From positions 29,030,914 through 29,094,913 of the forward strand of contig NC_016132.3 in assembly GCF_000005505.3 (NCBI RefSeq): a DNA stretch of 64,000 nucleotides. The letters are read 5' to 3'. Made by a program: the position numbers and the translations under genes. Shown in pieces: positions 10,241 through 21,462 of the stretch; positions within the stretch are counted from its first letter, which is position 1; the number at the start of each line of letters is the position of its first letter. This stretch comes from Brachypodium distachyon (lineage: Eukaryota > Streptophyta > Magnoliopsida > Poales > Poaceae). The notes beneath the pieces are model-generated. The model had not been told where the DNA came from, made no database searches, and was given only the letters and a program-made list of their open reading frames with translations.

Positions 10241-10454
10241 TTTTTCAGGCGCGGGTCGTTGCGAGGACACTGTGATTGCGCCGGTGCCGGTGCCCGCTGC
10301 CCGTTCCGGCCCATCACCGCGTCCCGGCCACGGCCCCTGAGCGGTTTTGCTCCCGGGCAGCGAGGGCTGCTACACCCCTCGGGATGAGCTCCCCAGAAAA
10401 AACCAGGTCCCCCCGGATGCGGGGGCTGTCGGCGGGAGGATATAACTTCCTCAT

Positions 10455-10459
10455 CACCC
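10455..10459. repeat. Target-site duplication CACCC (left)
   Basis: The same 5 bp follow the LTR at 11502-11506. Confidence 0.9.
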
Positions 10460-11501
10460 TGATACGGGTGCGGGTGGCCCGATCTTTCGGTGAGATTGAT
10501 AACTCTCGATTTGGGTAGGAGGTGACGTTGACGATCCGACTACGGCCTAAGAGGCAGCGCCTTAGCAATCGATACACCAACTCCAGAGGGTTATTGATCA
10601 CGCGGGGGCACGATCAACCTGACCACGAAGGTCTTTGTTCCTGCAAGCAATCGAAGAACAAGCAAGAACAAGATAAATAGCAGATGCAATCTAAAATTGC
10701 GAATATACTATATCAAACCAATGTCTCAACGAGACGATAAGTTGGAGTCTTGACGACGGTAAAACAGGTGGTCTAACCGACACACGCGATTACACGAAAG
10801 TAGGAAAGATGGCTAAACTTTATCTAATCAAAACCCAAGGCTCCTTAGGGGGGGTCATGGGGTATATAAAGGAGGAGGGAGAGATATTTTCGTCCACCTT
10901 GAGTAAGGAGGCCGAAATCCAACTCTATCTCTAACTTTCCTAACAAACTACAACTCTTTAGGAAACAGAAAAACAGATCCGTCAGCTTGTTTTGTCCGTC
11001 ACGGTCAGCACGAGTCGAATCTCTTGATGGGGCCAGATCCGTTGGAAAGGTCTTGTAATTACCTTTCCAACAAGTACTTGTTTGCTTGATTTGGACTCCG
11101 GATGCGGCCTGGCGATTAAAACAAATTCGGGTCTCCTGGCAGCTCGGACCCGAATCGGATTCAACTTTAATTCGTGATATCTTTCTCTAGCAAGCTCCGA
11201 ATCATGTGCCGTTTGATTTGTTGGAAAGTACACTTGAAATCCTTCCCTCTCAGCTGTATGAATGCTTGATTCTTGTTGGCCCTCCCGTTCGCCTCCATCG
11301 TATCTCATGTTGACCTTGGACTTGAAAAGCTCGACAAGATGCCTACGTAATAAAACGAGACAGGATAGTAGTAGCTCCGCCTCTTCATAAATATGACAAT
11401 GAAAAAAATTACTACTTGAATTCACCTGATTATAAATCTTGTCAAATATTATAGAATTGAGGGTACCAAAGGTCGTATCCATGGTTAGCATGTCCATATC
11501 A
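10460..11501 (-). mobile_element. Solo LTR of the gag-only CRM family
   Basis: 1,042 bp, the same length as the LTRs at 39500 and 59281. Plus strand starts TGATACGGG and ends GTCCATATCA. It is flanked by a perfect 5-bp duplication (CACCC), with no internal sequence, leader or PBS, so it is a solo LTR left by recombination between the LTRs of a former full element. It lies within the Tat spacer. Its central part has the TTGGAGTCTTGACGACGG version, like the autonomous element and the LTR at 43756. The LTR-encoded minus-strand reading frame seen in the full elements is open here for 171 codons (10982-11497). A TATA-like TTTATATACC is on the minus strand at 10861-10870. Confidence 0.93.
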
Positions 11502-11506
11502 CACCC

Positions 11507-12323
11507 GCGCCTGCCGCTCCAAGTGAGGTGCAGTTGGCGGCGAGGACGTTACAGCCGTCTTACGAAAGCTCCCGGGGCGGAGTCCTCCTAGGCTAGGGTT
11601 TCCCCCTGAAGGCGAGGGTTGCTGCATGAGCGTGGTGGTAGCATCGTCGTTGGCGCTTGCCACCGGCGGCGGTCCTACCTCGGCGTTCCTGCCGCACTCA
11701 ACGCAGATTTCCTTTAAGAGGTACCCGCGGATGGGTCCCTACAAAGGCAGTGCTCCAGGTGCACTTTTCCGGCAAGCGTCCCGAGGCATCGGACTGAACG
11801 AAAAAGCTATGCGCTTGAACATGAACGTTGAACTCGCTAAGAACTGAATGTAACTGAATGCTGCTTCGCCAAGGGTGGCCCCAGAACCTGCGCGTGGCCG
11901 GAGTGTTAGAAGGACGCTTGCGGGGGGAGTGCGCTGCCCGTGTGTGTCCCGGGTCCGCCCTGGTAGGGCATGGCTTGGAGTAGTTACCCCGCAAGTGGAG
12001 TGACTCGCCGCTACCGCTTGACCCCAGGTCGGCACTGCCGGTCCGTCCCGGGTCCCTGGCCTGGTCAAGGGTGAGGCATGCGAGTCCCCGGCAACACAAG
12101 GCACAACACACAAAGGCTAAGGGAGCCGCCCCGTGAGGCAGCCCTGGGAACAAGGAACTAGAATTAAGCAAATTAAAGAGCTTGATTAACTGAGTACTGA
12201 ATGATTACATGGGCTAATCGGAAAATAATTGTTTAAACGGCGCCTAGCGCCACACTTGCAGGGAAGAACAAACAAAAGGAGATAACATTGGAAAGCAGCA
12301 AGGACGGCTGGGGGCTGTGGCAA
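11507..12323. other. Tat spacer, no gene seen
   Basis: Continues the Tat sequence after the second copy of CACCC. It contains moderately GC-rich sequence and then an AT-richer stretch (12150-12290). Overlapping open frames of 73-157 codons occur on both strands, without a recognisable domain or good initiation context. It ends where the antisense ORF stop codon is met. Confidence 0.5.
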
Positions 12324-14252
12324 CTAGTTGCCGGAGTCTTCGGCCGGGGGATCGGCGGATGGCTCAGGCTCCGGCTTCATCTGCATCCGCTCGACCACCT
12401 CGTCGACGAACCCGCGCACTGCTTGGGTATGCGTGGGCTCGTCCTCGCTGTCTGACCAAGCGTCCAGCAGGGACTCGAAGGGAAATTCCACGTCCCGAAG
12501 ATGAATCCGCGGGAGGATTGTCCCGGCAACCTCCCGGACGCAGTTGGCGACCTCGTTGGCGCCGTACTGGGCGATCCAAACGTCGAGTGCCCCAAGCTTC
12601 CCCACCAAGTAGGAGAAGAAGGGGATCAACGTCGGGGCATCCGTCCCGTCCACCTCCGCCGCCTGCAGCTCGAACTTGGGCAGCCGATCGCGCAGCGCCT
12701 GGGCAATCTTGAGCAGCTTATCGGTCTCGATCTCTCGCTGACCGATCAGCGTGCCATGATGAAGCCGGGCGTTGATGGCAGCCTCCTCGGCCTTGCCGAG
12801 GCGGCCCACCAGCTTCACGAGCTCTGTGGCCTTGGCCGCATTGTCCTCGCCGGCCTTGGTGAGCTCCTCCCGGACGGCGGCCAGCTCGGTCTCAAGCCTG
12901 GCCGCTCTGTCCTTGGCGGAACCGAGCTCGATTTCGTGACGAGCCGCTGCTCCCACCGCGTCCTCAGTAGCCTTGACTTGCACCTCCAGCATGACGCGAA
13001 GGCCCTGAATCTCGTCGCAGTAGCTAGCGAGCAGGTTGCTTTTCTCGTCCAGCCGGGCCTGGGCCGTCGCGATCACCACGGCATGCTCCTTCCTGGTCGC
13101 CTCGAGGGTTGCCGCCATCAATCCAGCTCCCCCTGAAGCTCCATGCGCTAGGCCTCCAGCTGCCAGTGGAGCTCGGCCTCCGGGACCATTGGCTCCTCGG
13201 CGTCCTCCAAGGCTTGCCGGGCGAGGCGCGCCTCCTCCCTGGCGAGGCGCGTCTCCTCGCGCAGCCGGGAGAACTCTTGCCGCTCCTTCTCCACGGCTTC
13301 CTGCACCTCGCCAAGTTGGTTCTTGGCGACGGCGTGGTGCTCCCTCACCTCGTTGAAAGAGGTGACGAAGGCTTGTTGTTGGTCCCTGACGACGTCCAGG
13401 AACCGGTGCCCCCGCTCGAAGATGCTCGGACCCTAGGTGATAGGGTTCCAAGCGAGCCCGGCGAGGGTGCTGAGGTCGGTGTTCGGAAGAGCAGCCGAGG
13501 ACGACGAAGCCCCCGCTGCCGATGTAGGGCTGTGCGGGGGGTCGCCCACTTGCTCTAGGGGATCCGGCTGTCCATCCCCGGCAGCTTCCCCTGCACTTGC
13601 GCCCGGGGACCCCGGGGCCGGGGAAGCTCCCCTGCTCCCGGCAGGAGCTGTCTCCGGCTGGGCGGCAGGTGAGTCCGTGCCGGACGCGTCCGCGGCTGCA
13701 GGCGCGTCGCCAAGTGCCGTCCCAGGGGCGGCGGTGGCCACCTCGGCCGCCGTCGCTGGCGCGGTGAGGCTTGACGTGAGGGCCGGTTCCGGCTCCTCCA
13801 CCGCCCCCGTGATCTCGACGACGGGGTCGAGATCAACCACGGTACCGCCCGCCCCCGGCACGGGCGCACTCGTGCCTGCGGCGATAAGAAGCGTGAGGAT
13901 CGGCGAGGAAAGGAACTATCAGAACCGGGCAAGGGTGACCAGGGTAGTTACCTTGCGCGGCGGACGGGCTTGCGGGAGGGGGGGGGGGCCTCTCTCGCCT
14001 CGCCTGCGCCGGCGGGAGCCTCCGAAAGGCTTGCCGCGGGTGAGCCGCTGCTCACTAGAAAAGAAGGTATGTTTTTATGATTAACTAACAACTGAAAGAA
14101 CGCAGCTAAGCAGAAGCAAAGAAGCCGTACCAGTTGCCGCCCCCCCCCCCCCCCGGTAGGGGCTGGGTCGATGTCGGGCGCGCTAGCGGCGCCGCTGACC
14201 CCCGTGACGGTCGGATCAGCGGCACCTCCAATGTCCGCGCGCGCCCTCTTGC
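12324..14252 (-). pseudogene. Tat antisense ORF, C-terminal coiled-coil part (copy 1)
   Basis: Opposite in direction to the Tat pol and downstream of it. The longest intact stretch is 12324-13451. Its first part is in a shifted frame; from about 13110 leftwards it reads a heptad-rich, Ala/Glu/Lys coiled coil (for example RLETELAAVREELTKAGED, RLGKAEEAAINARLHHG), then an aromatic-containing C-terminal domain (PTLIPFFSYLVGKLGALDVW, EFPFESLLDAWSDSEDEP) and an acidic tail ending PPAEDSGN. Upstream (13433-13861) a Pro/Ala/Ser-rich linker reads in another frame, with a stop at 13433. Antisense ORFs of this kind (putative gypsy-type transposon protein, Pfam family of the Transposase_28 name) are known from Grande/RIRE2-like Tat elements; their function is unknown. 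The frame is split by the CRM element inserted at 14258 and resumes at 22424. Confidence 0.7.
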
Positions 14253-14257
14253 TCGGC
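14253..14257. repeat. Target-site duplication TCGGC (left)
   Basis: Matches 22419-22423 on the other side of the CRM element. Confidence 0.93.
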
Positions 14258-15213
14258 TGATAGCCTCGAGGGTGTCCCGATCTTTCGATGAGATACCTAA
14301 TTATCGATTTGGTAGGAGGTGACGTTGGCGATCCGACTACAACCTAGGAGGCAGCGCCTTAGCGATCGATACACCAACTCCAGAAGGTTATTGATCCCAC
14401 GGGGGCACGATCAACCTGACCACGAAGGTCTTTGTTCCTGCAAGCAATCGAAGAACAAGCAAGAACAAGATGAAAAGCAATCTGAAATTGCGAATAGGAG
14501 ATATGAAGGTTCACGAATCTGAATACTCAATATAGTTGGAGTCTTGATGACGGTAAAACAGGTGGTCTAACCGACACACGCGATTACACCAAAGTAGCAA
14601 AGGCTAAACTTTATCTAATCAAAACCCAAGGCTCCATGGGGGGGCTCATGGGGTATAAATAGGAGGGGAACTAGGTGGTTTTCGGACAGGCCCTTGAGGG
14701 ACTCCGAAACGGCCTAGGAATCCTCCTAAAACACAACGAAAACATCTAAAAATTGGTTGGACCCTATTATATGGCCTTAGGCCCAATAAAGCAAGGTTAT
14801 AACCCTCATCTTTGGCCCATAGATACCCATTGGAGGGAGAATCCTTCACTTGGCCGAAATCCCATTGATGAAGAGGATGCGGCCTTCTTCTCATCTCTCG
14901 TTATGGCGGTTTCAATGTTCTGAAATCATCACTTGAGCTAGCTCCCGCCACCTTGCTGCCACCTTCATGGTTTGCTGTCCAATGCTGATCCTTGAGGTGC
15001 AAGCTAGGTCCTTCATTCCTAAAACACATAAAAGAACCCATCTTAGGCAGCAGCATATTCTCATTAATATTAAATGAAGTACCGAGGAACGAAAGTACCT
15101 GATAATTTAGTTGTCGTGCACGAGCTCTAGTAATTGGTCCGTGTATCTCCGGTACTTGAGGTGTATGTGCTGTAGGGGCTGTGGTTGTATCATTAGTTGG
15201 GATGTCCTCATCA
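14258..15213 (-). repeat. CRM 3' LTR
   Basis: Plus strand starts TGATAGCCTCGAGG and ends GATGTCCTCATCA. On the minus strand it begins TGATGAGGACATC and its first 310 bp continue the pol frame (CR motif and C-terminus). A TATA-like TATTTATACC lies on the minus strand at 14652-14661. Confidence 0.93.
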
Positions 15214-15638
15214 TCCTCCCCTTCTTGAATCGAAGTCGTCCTCGACGGTAGTTCATCTTCTTCTCCCAAATAAGGCTTCAAATCTGCAATATTAAACGTG
15301 GGACTAACCCCAAAATCTGTAGGTAGATCAAGTTTATATGCATTATCATTAATTTTTGCTAACACCTTAAAGGGACCATCAGCTCGTGGCAGTAACTTAG
15401 ACTTGCGCAAATCAGGGAAACGATCTTTGCGCAAATGCAACCAAACAAGATCTCCAGGTTCAAACACAATTTGTTTTCTGCCCCTATCTCCCGCAAGTTT
15501 ATACTTAGAATTCATGCGCTCAATGTTCTCTTTAGTCGTCTCATGCATTTTTATTATAAGTTCAGCACGTTCCTTAGCATCAAAGTTAACTTTTTCAGAA
15601 GTTGGCAAAGGTAACAAATCAATTGGTGCACGAGGCAT
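14901..15638 (-). CDS. CRM integrase C-terminal domain with CR motif (frame-shifted tail of pol)
   Basis: 245 codons encoding the end of the CRM integrase. In order: a DNA-binding C-terminal domain ([77 protein letters not shown]), an acidic [10 protein letters not shown] stretch, the CR motif [20 protein letters not shown], and a Ser-rich end [12 protein letters not shown]. The CR motif replaces the classical chromodomain in CRM elements and is linked in the literature to targeting of centromeric chromatin. The last 104 codons or so lie in the 3' LTR. Two frameshifts (about 15762 and 15640) separate this frame from the main polyprotein. It is likely one open protein in the parent element. 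Confidence 0.88.
   Translation of the reverse strand: MPRAPIDLLPLPTSEKVNFDAKERAELIIKMHETTKENIERMNSKYKLAGDRGRKQIVFEPGDLVWLHLRKDRFPDLRKSKLLPRADGPFKVLAKINDNAYKLDLPTDFGVSPTFNIADLKPYLGEEDELPSRTTSIQEGEDDEDIPTNDTTTAPTAHTPQVPEIHGPITRARARQLNYQVLSFLGTSFNINENMLLPKMGSFMCFRNEGPSLHLKDQHWTANHEGGSKVAGASSSDDFRTLKPP
15214..15232 (-). other. CRM polypurine tract
   Basis: Minus strand AGAAGGGGAGGA immediately before the 3' LTR start TGATGAGG. It is used to prime plus-strand cDNA and overlaps the pol coding sequence. Confidence 0.8.
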
Positions 15639-15639
15639 A

Positions 15640-15765
15640 AACCATAAACAATTTCAAAAGGGCACAATTTTGTGGTTGAATGCAGTGAACGATTATAAGC
15701 AAATTCAATATGAGGTAAACATTCTTCCCACATTTTCAAGTTCTTCTTTAAAACAGCCTAAGCAT
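15640..15765 (-). pseudogene. CRM integrase middle segment between two frameshifts
   Basis: A third frame carries the link between the polyprotein end and the C-terminal [23 protein letters not shown] and [12 protein letters not shown]. It shifts into [11 protein letters not shown] at about 15640. The two shifts show that this copy is broken in integrase. Confidence 0.85.
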
Positions 15766-18700
15766 AGTAGATAATGTTCTATTAACAACTTCAGTTTGTC
15801 CATCTGTTTGGGGATGACATGTAGTACTAAAAAGCAGTTTAGTCCCCAACTTAGCCCATAAACATCTCCAAAAGTGGCTAAGAAATTTTGTGTCACGATC
15901 TGAAACTATAGTATTGGGCACACCATGCAAACGAACAATTTCACGAAAGAATAAATCAGCAACATTTGTAGCATCATCGCTCTTATGACAAGGTATAAAA
16001 TGTGCGATCTTAGAAAATCTATCAACAACAACAAATATGCTATCCCTCCCCTTCTTAGTTCGAGGCAATCCCAAAACAAAATCCATTGATATATCTTCCC
16101 AAGGAACATTAGGAACAGGGAGAGGCATATATAAACCATGAGGATTGAGTCGTGACTTAGCTTTTTGACATGTAGTGCAGCGAGCGATAAATCTCTCAAC
16201 ATCCCGTCTCATCCGAGGCCAAAAGAAATGATCAGCGAGCACATCTTCGGTCTTCTTCACGCCGAAGTGACCCATCAACCCTCCTCCATGTGCCTCCTGT
16301 AACAACAAAAGACGAACGGAGCTATCTGGGATGCATAGCTTGTTAGCACGGAACACAAATCCATCATTAATGACGAACTTGTTCCATGTTCTGCCCTCTT
16401 TACAATGCTGCAAAACATCCTTAAAATCTGCATCATGTTCATATTGTTCTTTTATAGTCTCCAATCCAAATATCCGAAAATCAAGCTGAGATAACAAGGT
16501 ATAACGACGTGATAACGCATCAGCAATAACATTATCTTTACCCTTCTTATGTTTAATAACATACGGAAAAGACTCAATAAATTCAACCCATTTAGCATGA
16601 CGACGGTTCAGCTTTGCTTGACTACGAATATGCTTCAAACATTCATGATCAGCATGTATAACAAATTCTTTGGGCCATAAATAATGTTGCCATGTTTCTA
16701 AAGTCCGAACGAGAGCATATAATTCCTTATCATAAGTAGAATAATTCAGACTAGGCCCACTCAATTTTTCACTAAAGTATGCAACAGGTTTTCCGTCTTG
16801 TAACAACACACCTCCTAAACCGATTCCACTAGCATCACACTCCAACTCAAAAGTCTTATTAAAATCAGGAAGTTGGAGTAAAGGAGCATGTGTCAACTTA
16901 TCTTTCAATATGAGAAAAGCTTCTTCTTGTGCAGCGCCCCATACATATGGAACGTCCTTCTTTGTGAGCTCATTAAGCGGTGCAGCAAGGGTGCTGAAAT
17001 CCTTTACAAAACGGCGATAAAACCCAGCGAGTCCAAGAAAGCTCCTCACTTGGGTGACCGTTGTTGGAGTTGGCCAGCTTTGAATAGCGTCGATCTTGGC
17101 CTTATCAACTTCTATGCCCTGTGGAGTGACAACATAGCCAAGAAACGAAACTCGATCGGTGAAAAAGGTGCACTTCTCAAGGTTACCAAACAAACGTGCA
17201 TCTCTCAAAGCATCAAAAACAGCACGTAAATGATTCAAGTGGTCTTCTAAAGAGCTGCTGTAAATCAATATATCATCAAAATAAACCACCACAAATCGTC
17301 CTATGAAAGCACGTAAAACTTCGTTCATTAACCGCATGAAAGTGCTAGGTGCGTTAGTAAGACCGAAAGGCATGACTAACCACTCATATAGTCCAAACTT
17401 AGTTTTAAATGTTGTTTTCCATTCATCGCCTAATTTCATTCGAATTTGGTGGTAACCACTACGTAAATCAACTTTAGAGAACACGGTAGAGCCACTTAAT
17501 TCATCTAACATATCATCAAGTCTAGGAATTGGGTGACGATAGCGAATAGTAATGTTATTAATAGCTCTACAATCTACACACATACGCCAAGAACCATCTT
17601 TCTTTGGTACCAAAATAACAGGAACAGCACAAGGACTAAGGCATTCACGAATATAACCTTTGTCGAGCAATTCTTGAACTTGTCGTTGAATCTCCTTCGT
17701 CTCCTCTGGATTGGTACGGTAGGGCGCACGGTTGGGCAGCGAAGCACCAGGAATTAAATCAATTTGATGTTCAATCCCTCGAATAGGTGGTAATCCTGGT
17801 AGTACGTCTTGTGGAAAGATGTCGGAATACTCCTGCAAAACGTGAGTAACAGCAGGGGGCAAAGAGGGAGGCATATCCTCAAATGAAAACAAAGCCTCTT
17901 TGCAAATGAATGCATAGCAAACAGAATTATTCGTATCTAACTCAGAAATATCGGATTTACTTGCAAGCAAGCATGCACCTTTCAATTTAATTTCATTAAC
18001 ATGTTTCGGTTCAGATTTGCTAGTAGACGCTTGGTGCTTAAATTCTTTAGCGACATTATGGTTCTCACTCTTATTCTTCTCTTTGCTCTTTGCTCTACTA
18101 GCTCTAGCAAGATCATCTTTCACAATTTGTTCAGGAGTGAAAGGTTTCAAACCAATTTTCTTAGCAGCATGCATAAAAGAATAATGATTAGTTCTACCAT
18201 GATGAACAGAATCTGTATCATATTGCCATGGACGACCGAGTAACATAGAACATGCTTGCATAGGTACCACATCACAATCCACAAAATCAGAATATGTACC
18301 AATAGTAAAGTGTGCACGGACTGTTCTAGTTACCTTGAGCTTACCACTGTTGTTAAACCATTGAATGTAGTAAGGGTGGGGGTGCGGCCTGGTGGTAAGA
18401 ACAAGTTTTTCCACCATCTCCGTGCTGGCCAAATTATTGCAACTTCCCCCATCTATGATGATACGAACAGCGCGCTCCTTGATGACCCCTTTTGTTTGGA
18501 ACAAGTTATGCCGCTGATTTTGTTCAGCGTGGCTCATTTGGACGCTCAAGGTGCGTTGTGCAATCAAACTCAAGTACTGATCAGCGGCTTCAGCTCCCAT
18601 TAACTCCTCGTCATGGTGGGCAGCGGGGTCTTCTTGCTCTTCCTCGGCAATGAGAGCATAGGTAGCTTCGTCAAAATCACTGGCTGAATCATATACTCCG

Positions 18701-20010
18701 TCTTCACGTATGATCATAACGCGTTTGGTTGGACAGTCCCGCTGAAAATGCCCGTATCCTTTGCACCTACGACATTGGTTATCTCCGGTCCGTCCGGTGG
18801 AAGCAACGGACGCTGCTGAACTTTGTGCAGAGGCAGCGGGTGTATTTCTTGTTGCTGCTGGTCCAACCTTTGCGGATGTAGGTGCAGAGGTACTTTGCTT
18901 GTTGGTGGAAGTAGTCGGAACAGCCGGACGTGTAGGGGGTGCAGCTGGGTGTGTGGAAGGGGCAGCGGGGCTGCGTGCTGCCCATGAGGAAGTACGACCT
19001 GCAGAAAAGTTAGTCCGCGCGTTCGCGTGTCGTCCCTGCACTTCCCTTTCAGCTTTGCAAGCAATGTGAAACAATCGATTGATAGAATTATACTCCTTAT
19101 AATCAACAATGTCAGCAATTTCACGATTTAAACCACCAAAGAATCTAGCCATAGCAGCTTCCTCATTCTCAACTAAACCACAACGTAACATGTTCTTTTG
19201 CATTTCTTGATAATAATCTTGGACAGAATTACTACCTTGCCTTAATTGTTGTAGTTTCTTTAACAAGTCACGCGAATAGTATGAAGGAACATATCTAGCA
19301 CGCATAATTCTTTTCAAATCATCCCATGTTGGTGGTATAGCGTTAGGATGTGCAATACAATACTCATGCCACCAAACAGAAGCAAAATCAGTAAACTCAC
19401 TAGTAGCGGCCCTAACCCTCTTATTAGCAGGAAAATCATGGCAAGTAAATTTTTGACTCCATTCTAATTCCCATGTAAGGTAAGCATCAGGGTCATATTT
19501 TCCATCAAAAGGAGGAACCTTAAGTTTAATAGAATGCAGCAAGTCATGTTCCTCTCTGTGAGGTCGTGTCGGTCCCATACCTCGGCGGTTGAAACGAGTT
19601 CGGCGATGATCACGGTCGTTGTGATGGTTTACGGCCCCGTCGTGTTCCGTATCCGCGGAGTAGTCGTCGTCGTTCTCCTCAACCTCGCTTGCGAAGGTAC
19701 CGTTATTAGCGGTCCGCTGGTTGTGTGTATTGTTTCCTCCCGGTGTAGCGATGGTCGTTGCAGCAATTGCCGCCAGTTGCGTCGTGATTTCTGCCAGAGA
19801 AGTACTAATGGTAGCAACAGAATTCTGTAAAGATGTTAGCTTGGTATTTGTTTCAATGTGCGCGCTCTCCAAGGTTCCAAGTCTCTCATTCGCAACCCGA
19901 ACATCCTCATCCAGCTCCTCGTTACGGAGCCTAAGCTTGCGATCAAAATGTGAAATAATGCCCTTTGTGCGTGGAGAGTGGCCTTGTAAATCATCGTCAG
20001 AACTTGCCAT
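15748..20010 (-). CDS. CRM gag-pol polyprotein (1,420 codons, ends in a frameshift)
   Basis: Starts [12 protein letters not shown] at 20010, the first ATG after the leader. In order: a coiled-coil-like N-terminus (about residues 25-85), gag capsid domain (about 150-310, [31 protein letters not shown]), a Thr/Pro/Ala linker, CCHC zinc knuckle [14 protein letters not shown] (about 410), protease with [13 protein letters not shown] (about 517), RT with [12 protein letters not shown] and catalytic [10 protein letters not shown] (about 908), RNase H ([20 protein letters not shown], then [10 protein letters not shown]), and integrase with the HHCC module ([19 protein letters not shown], 1240-1280), first Asp in SMDFVLGLP, second in VSDRDTKF, and Glu in TEVVNR. 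A one-base loss near 15762 ends the frame early (MLRLF then stop). All catalytic residues I can check are present. Normally one gag-pol frame is used in this clade. Confidence 0.95.
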   Translation of the reverse strand: MASSDDDLQGHSPRTKGIISHFDRKLRLRNEELDEDVRVANERLGTLESAHIETNTKLTSLQNSVATISTSLAEITTQLAAIAATTIATPGGNNTHNQRTANNGTFASEVEENDDDYSADTEHDGAVNHHNDRDHRRTRFNRRGMGPTRPHREEHDLLHSIKLKVPPFDGKYDPDAYLTWELEWSQKFTCHDFPANKRVRAATSEFTDFASVWWHEYCIAHPNAIPPTWDDLKRIMRARYVPSYYSRDLLKKLQQLRQGSNSVQDYYQEMQKNMLRCGLVENEEAAMARFFGGLNREIADIVDYKEYNSINRLFHIACKAEREVQGRHANARTNFSAGRTSSWAARSPAAPSTHPAAPPTRPAVPTTSTNKQSTSAPTSAKVGPAATRNTPAASAQSSAASVASTGRTGDNQCRRCKGYGHFQRDCPTKRVMIIREDGVYDSASDFDEATYALIAEEEQEDPAAHHDEELMGAEAADQYLSLIAQRTLSVQMSHAEQNQRHNLFQTKGVIKERAVRIIIDGGSCNNLASTEMVEKLVLTTRPHPHPYYIQWFNNSGKLKVTRTVRAHFTIGTYSDFVDCDVVPMQACSMLLGRPWQYDTDSVHHGRTNHYSFMHAAKKIGLKPFTPEQIVKDDLARASRAKSKEKNKSENHNVAKEFKHQASTSKSEPKHVNEIKLKGACLLASKSDISELDTNNSVCYAFICKEALFSFEDMPPSLPPAVTHVLQEYSDIFPQDVLPGLPPIRGIEHQIDLIPGASLPNRAPYRTNPEETKEIQRQVQELLDKGYIRECLSPCAVPVILVPKKDGSWRMCVDCRAINNITIRYRHPIPRLDDMLDELSGSTVFSKVDLRSGYHQIRMKLGDEWKTTFKTKFGLYEWLVMPFGLTNAPSTFMRLMNEVLRAFIGRFVVVYFDDILIYSSSLEDHLNHLRAVFDALRDARLFGNLEKCTFFTDRVSFLGYVVTPQGIEVDKAKIDAIQSWPTPTTVTQVRSFLGLAGFYRRFVKDFSTLAAPLNELTKKDVPYVWGAAQEEAFLILKDKLTHAPLLQLPDFNKTFELECDASGIGLGGVLLQDGKPVAYFSEKLSGPSLNYSTYDKELYALVRTLETWQHYLWPKEFVIHADHECLKHIRSQAKLNRRHAKWVEFIESFPYVIKHKKGKDNVIADALSRRYTLLSQLDFRIFGLETIKEQYEHDADFKDVLQHCKEGRTWNKFVINDGFVFRANKLCIPDSSVRLLLLQEAHGGGLMGHFGVKKTEDVLADHFFWPRMRRDVERFIARCTTCQKAKSRLNPHGLYMPLPVPNVPWEDISMDFVLGLPRTKKGRDSIFVVVDRFSKIAHFIPCHKSDDATNVADLFFREIVRLHGVPNTIVSDRDTKFLSHFWRCLWAKLGTKLLFSTTCHPQTDGQTEVVNRTLSTMLRLF

Positions 20011-21448
20011 CGTTAGGAGAAAACAAGAAACAAATCACAAGGAAAAGTCCCTATGCACTACTAGGATGTGGGGTTCCAAAGATCACTCCACTCAACTTTT
20101 AATCCAGTTCTTACTCGTTCTTACCCAGCAAACAGGAAGGTGATGGCCAGCGGCGAGAACAAGCCCTCCGAAGATTAGTGTATCGATGCCTCGAGGCAAA
20201 CCAACCTAGGTGTAGAATCTGTGGAGCTTGGAGGCTTATGTGAGTAGCAAGGAAAAGCGAATAATCAAATCAGCAATGCAAAGTTGAAAATATGCTCAAA
20301 AATGCTAGTCCTAGTTGCTGGAGTCGACAAGAACGAATTACAGAAATTAACTAAGCCTAGATACTGAAAAAGGTAGAAAGGAAAGATCAAATGAAAGGTA
20401 AAACAAGTAAATCTCTGGGGAATATTTTTTTCCTCTTTTTTTTCTTTTTTTTTGGCCTTCTGTTTGGCTTCTTATTCTTTTCTTTTTTTTATCTTTTTTT
20501 TTATCCCCAGAAACTCACACAAAAGAAGTTAAGACCGAAAAGCTGCACGTCGGTCTGTAGGAGAATAGCAAAGGCTGTAGTAAGGAAAACTCAGAAAAAA
20601 TTGAGAAAATATGGGTTAGAAGCGTATGAAAACAAGCTTTCCAACAAGTGCAAGATCACTCGAAACGGAGGTCGGACGGTGGAGAAAACTGAGATATACT
20701 GCGCTGCCCCAGTGCCGTAAAACGGGTGCAGAAACTTTGGAGCTCGAAAAGTCCACCTTAAAGGCCGAATTTTAGGGTCAAAGTGCAGGGCCATGCCCTG
20801 GATATTTCCTGATGCGCTTCGTCGTGAGCTTTCCAAAAAGATACGTCCGTTTTACTGAACACGGGTCAAACCCACCCGAAACTAAAATTCTACTCGGACT
20901 TGTGTCTGAAACTGACTCGAACTCTTTCTCTTTTTTTTTTCGTTTTTTTTTCTTTCTTTCTTCCTTCTTTTTTCTTTCCCTTCTTTTTTTTCACAACTTT
21001 CCGAACAACTTGATCTCTAAACAAAATTCGATCTATTATGAAACACTTTCCAAAAGCACTCTTGATTGGACTCGGACTCGAACTCGCAGCTGAAAACTAT
21101 AACTTCCCGACTCGATGTAGGACTCGAAGAGGGACTCGGTGTAGGACTGGAAGAAGGACTCGGTGTAGGACTCAAAGAGGGACTCGGTGTAGGACTCGAT
21201 GAGGTAACCAAAAGCAAGTTCGATCTAGTAGAAAAAATCTGAAAAACGATCCAATCTAATCCAGCAACTCGACACGATTAATGCAGCAAAGATTCAACAA
21301 TGCAAATACTAATGTGAAAATTGCAAGGCTCAGATTGGTTCTAGGACAAGGTAACTAATTCTAATTTTTGTTTGGCTTTTTCTGGACGATAGGTAAAAAC
21401 AGATCTAAACTACGGATAAACTGGAAAAAACTCACCGAGCAACCTTAA
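20011..21448 (-). other. CRM 5' leader
   Basis: Untranslated leader between PBS and gag start. It is closely similar to the leaders of the gag-only elements (42152-43741, 44133-45235, 61894-63185). On the sense (minus) strand it has two purine-rich tracts and a 24-bp minisatellite. Plus-strand poly-T blocks are at 20426-20505 and 20928-20995. Confidence 0.85.
21017..21217 (-). other. Minisatellite ORF in CRM leader (66 codons)
   Basis: A short sense-strand frame in the leader encoding repeated SPTPSPSS units from a 24-bp minisatellite (about 21106-21205). Related frames exist in the three gag-only leaders with different copy numbers. Translation is not established; the open frame could simply follow from a repeat length divisible by three. 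Confidence 0.45.
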
Positions 21449-21460
21449 GCTCTGATAGCA
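21449..21460 (-). other. CRM primer-binding site, one mismatch
   Basis: Minus strand TGCTATCAGAGC, two bases after the LTR end. The usual initiator-tRNA-Met PBS is TGGTATCAGAGC, so one base differs. Confidence 0.85.
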
Positions 21461-21462
21461 CG

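Larger units (their letters stand above)
8894..10459 (+). other. Tat downstream spacer, no gene seen
   Basis: Between the Tat integrase and the solo CRM LTR. It begins with AT-richer sequence including an AATAAA at about 8990, then holds a 39-bp tandem repeat, a short hairpin, a TATA-box-like site and a degenerate GC-rich repeat. Open frames here are short, overlap on both strands and show no recognisable domain. It is probably the spacer between pol and the antisense ORF, but part could be a separate insertion. Confidence 0.5.

Noticed and set aside
12324..13451. 375-codon coiled-coil ORF as a host gene
   Set aside because: Similar antisense ORFs occur next to other Tat remnants in the window, so it is element-encoded.
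20426..20505. Poly-T runs as poly(A) tails of inserted retrogenes or SINEs
   Set aside because: The same tracts occur at the same place in every CRM leader, with no target-site duplications around them.
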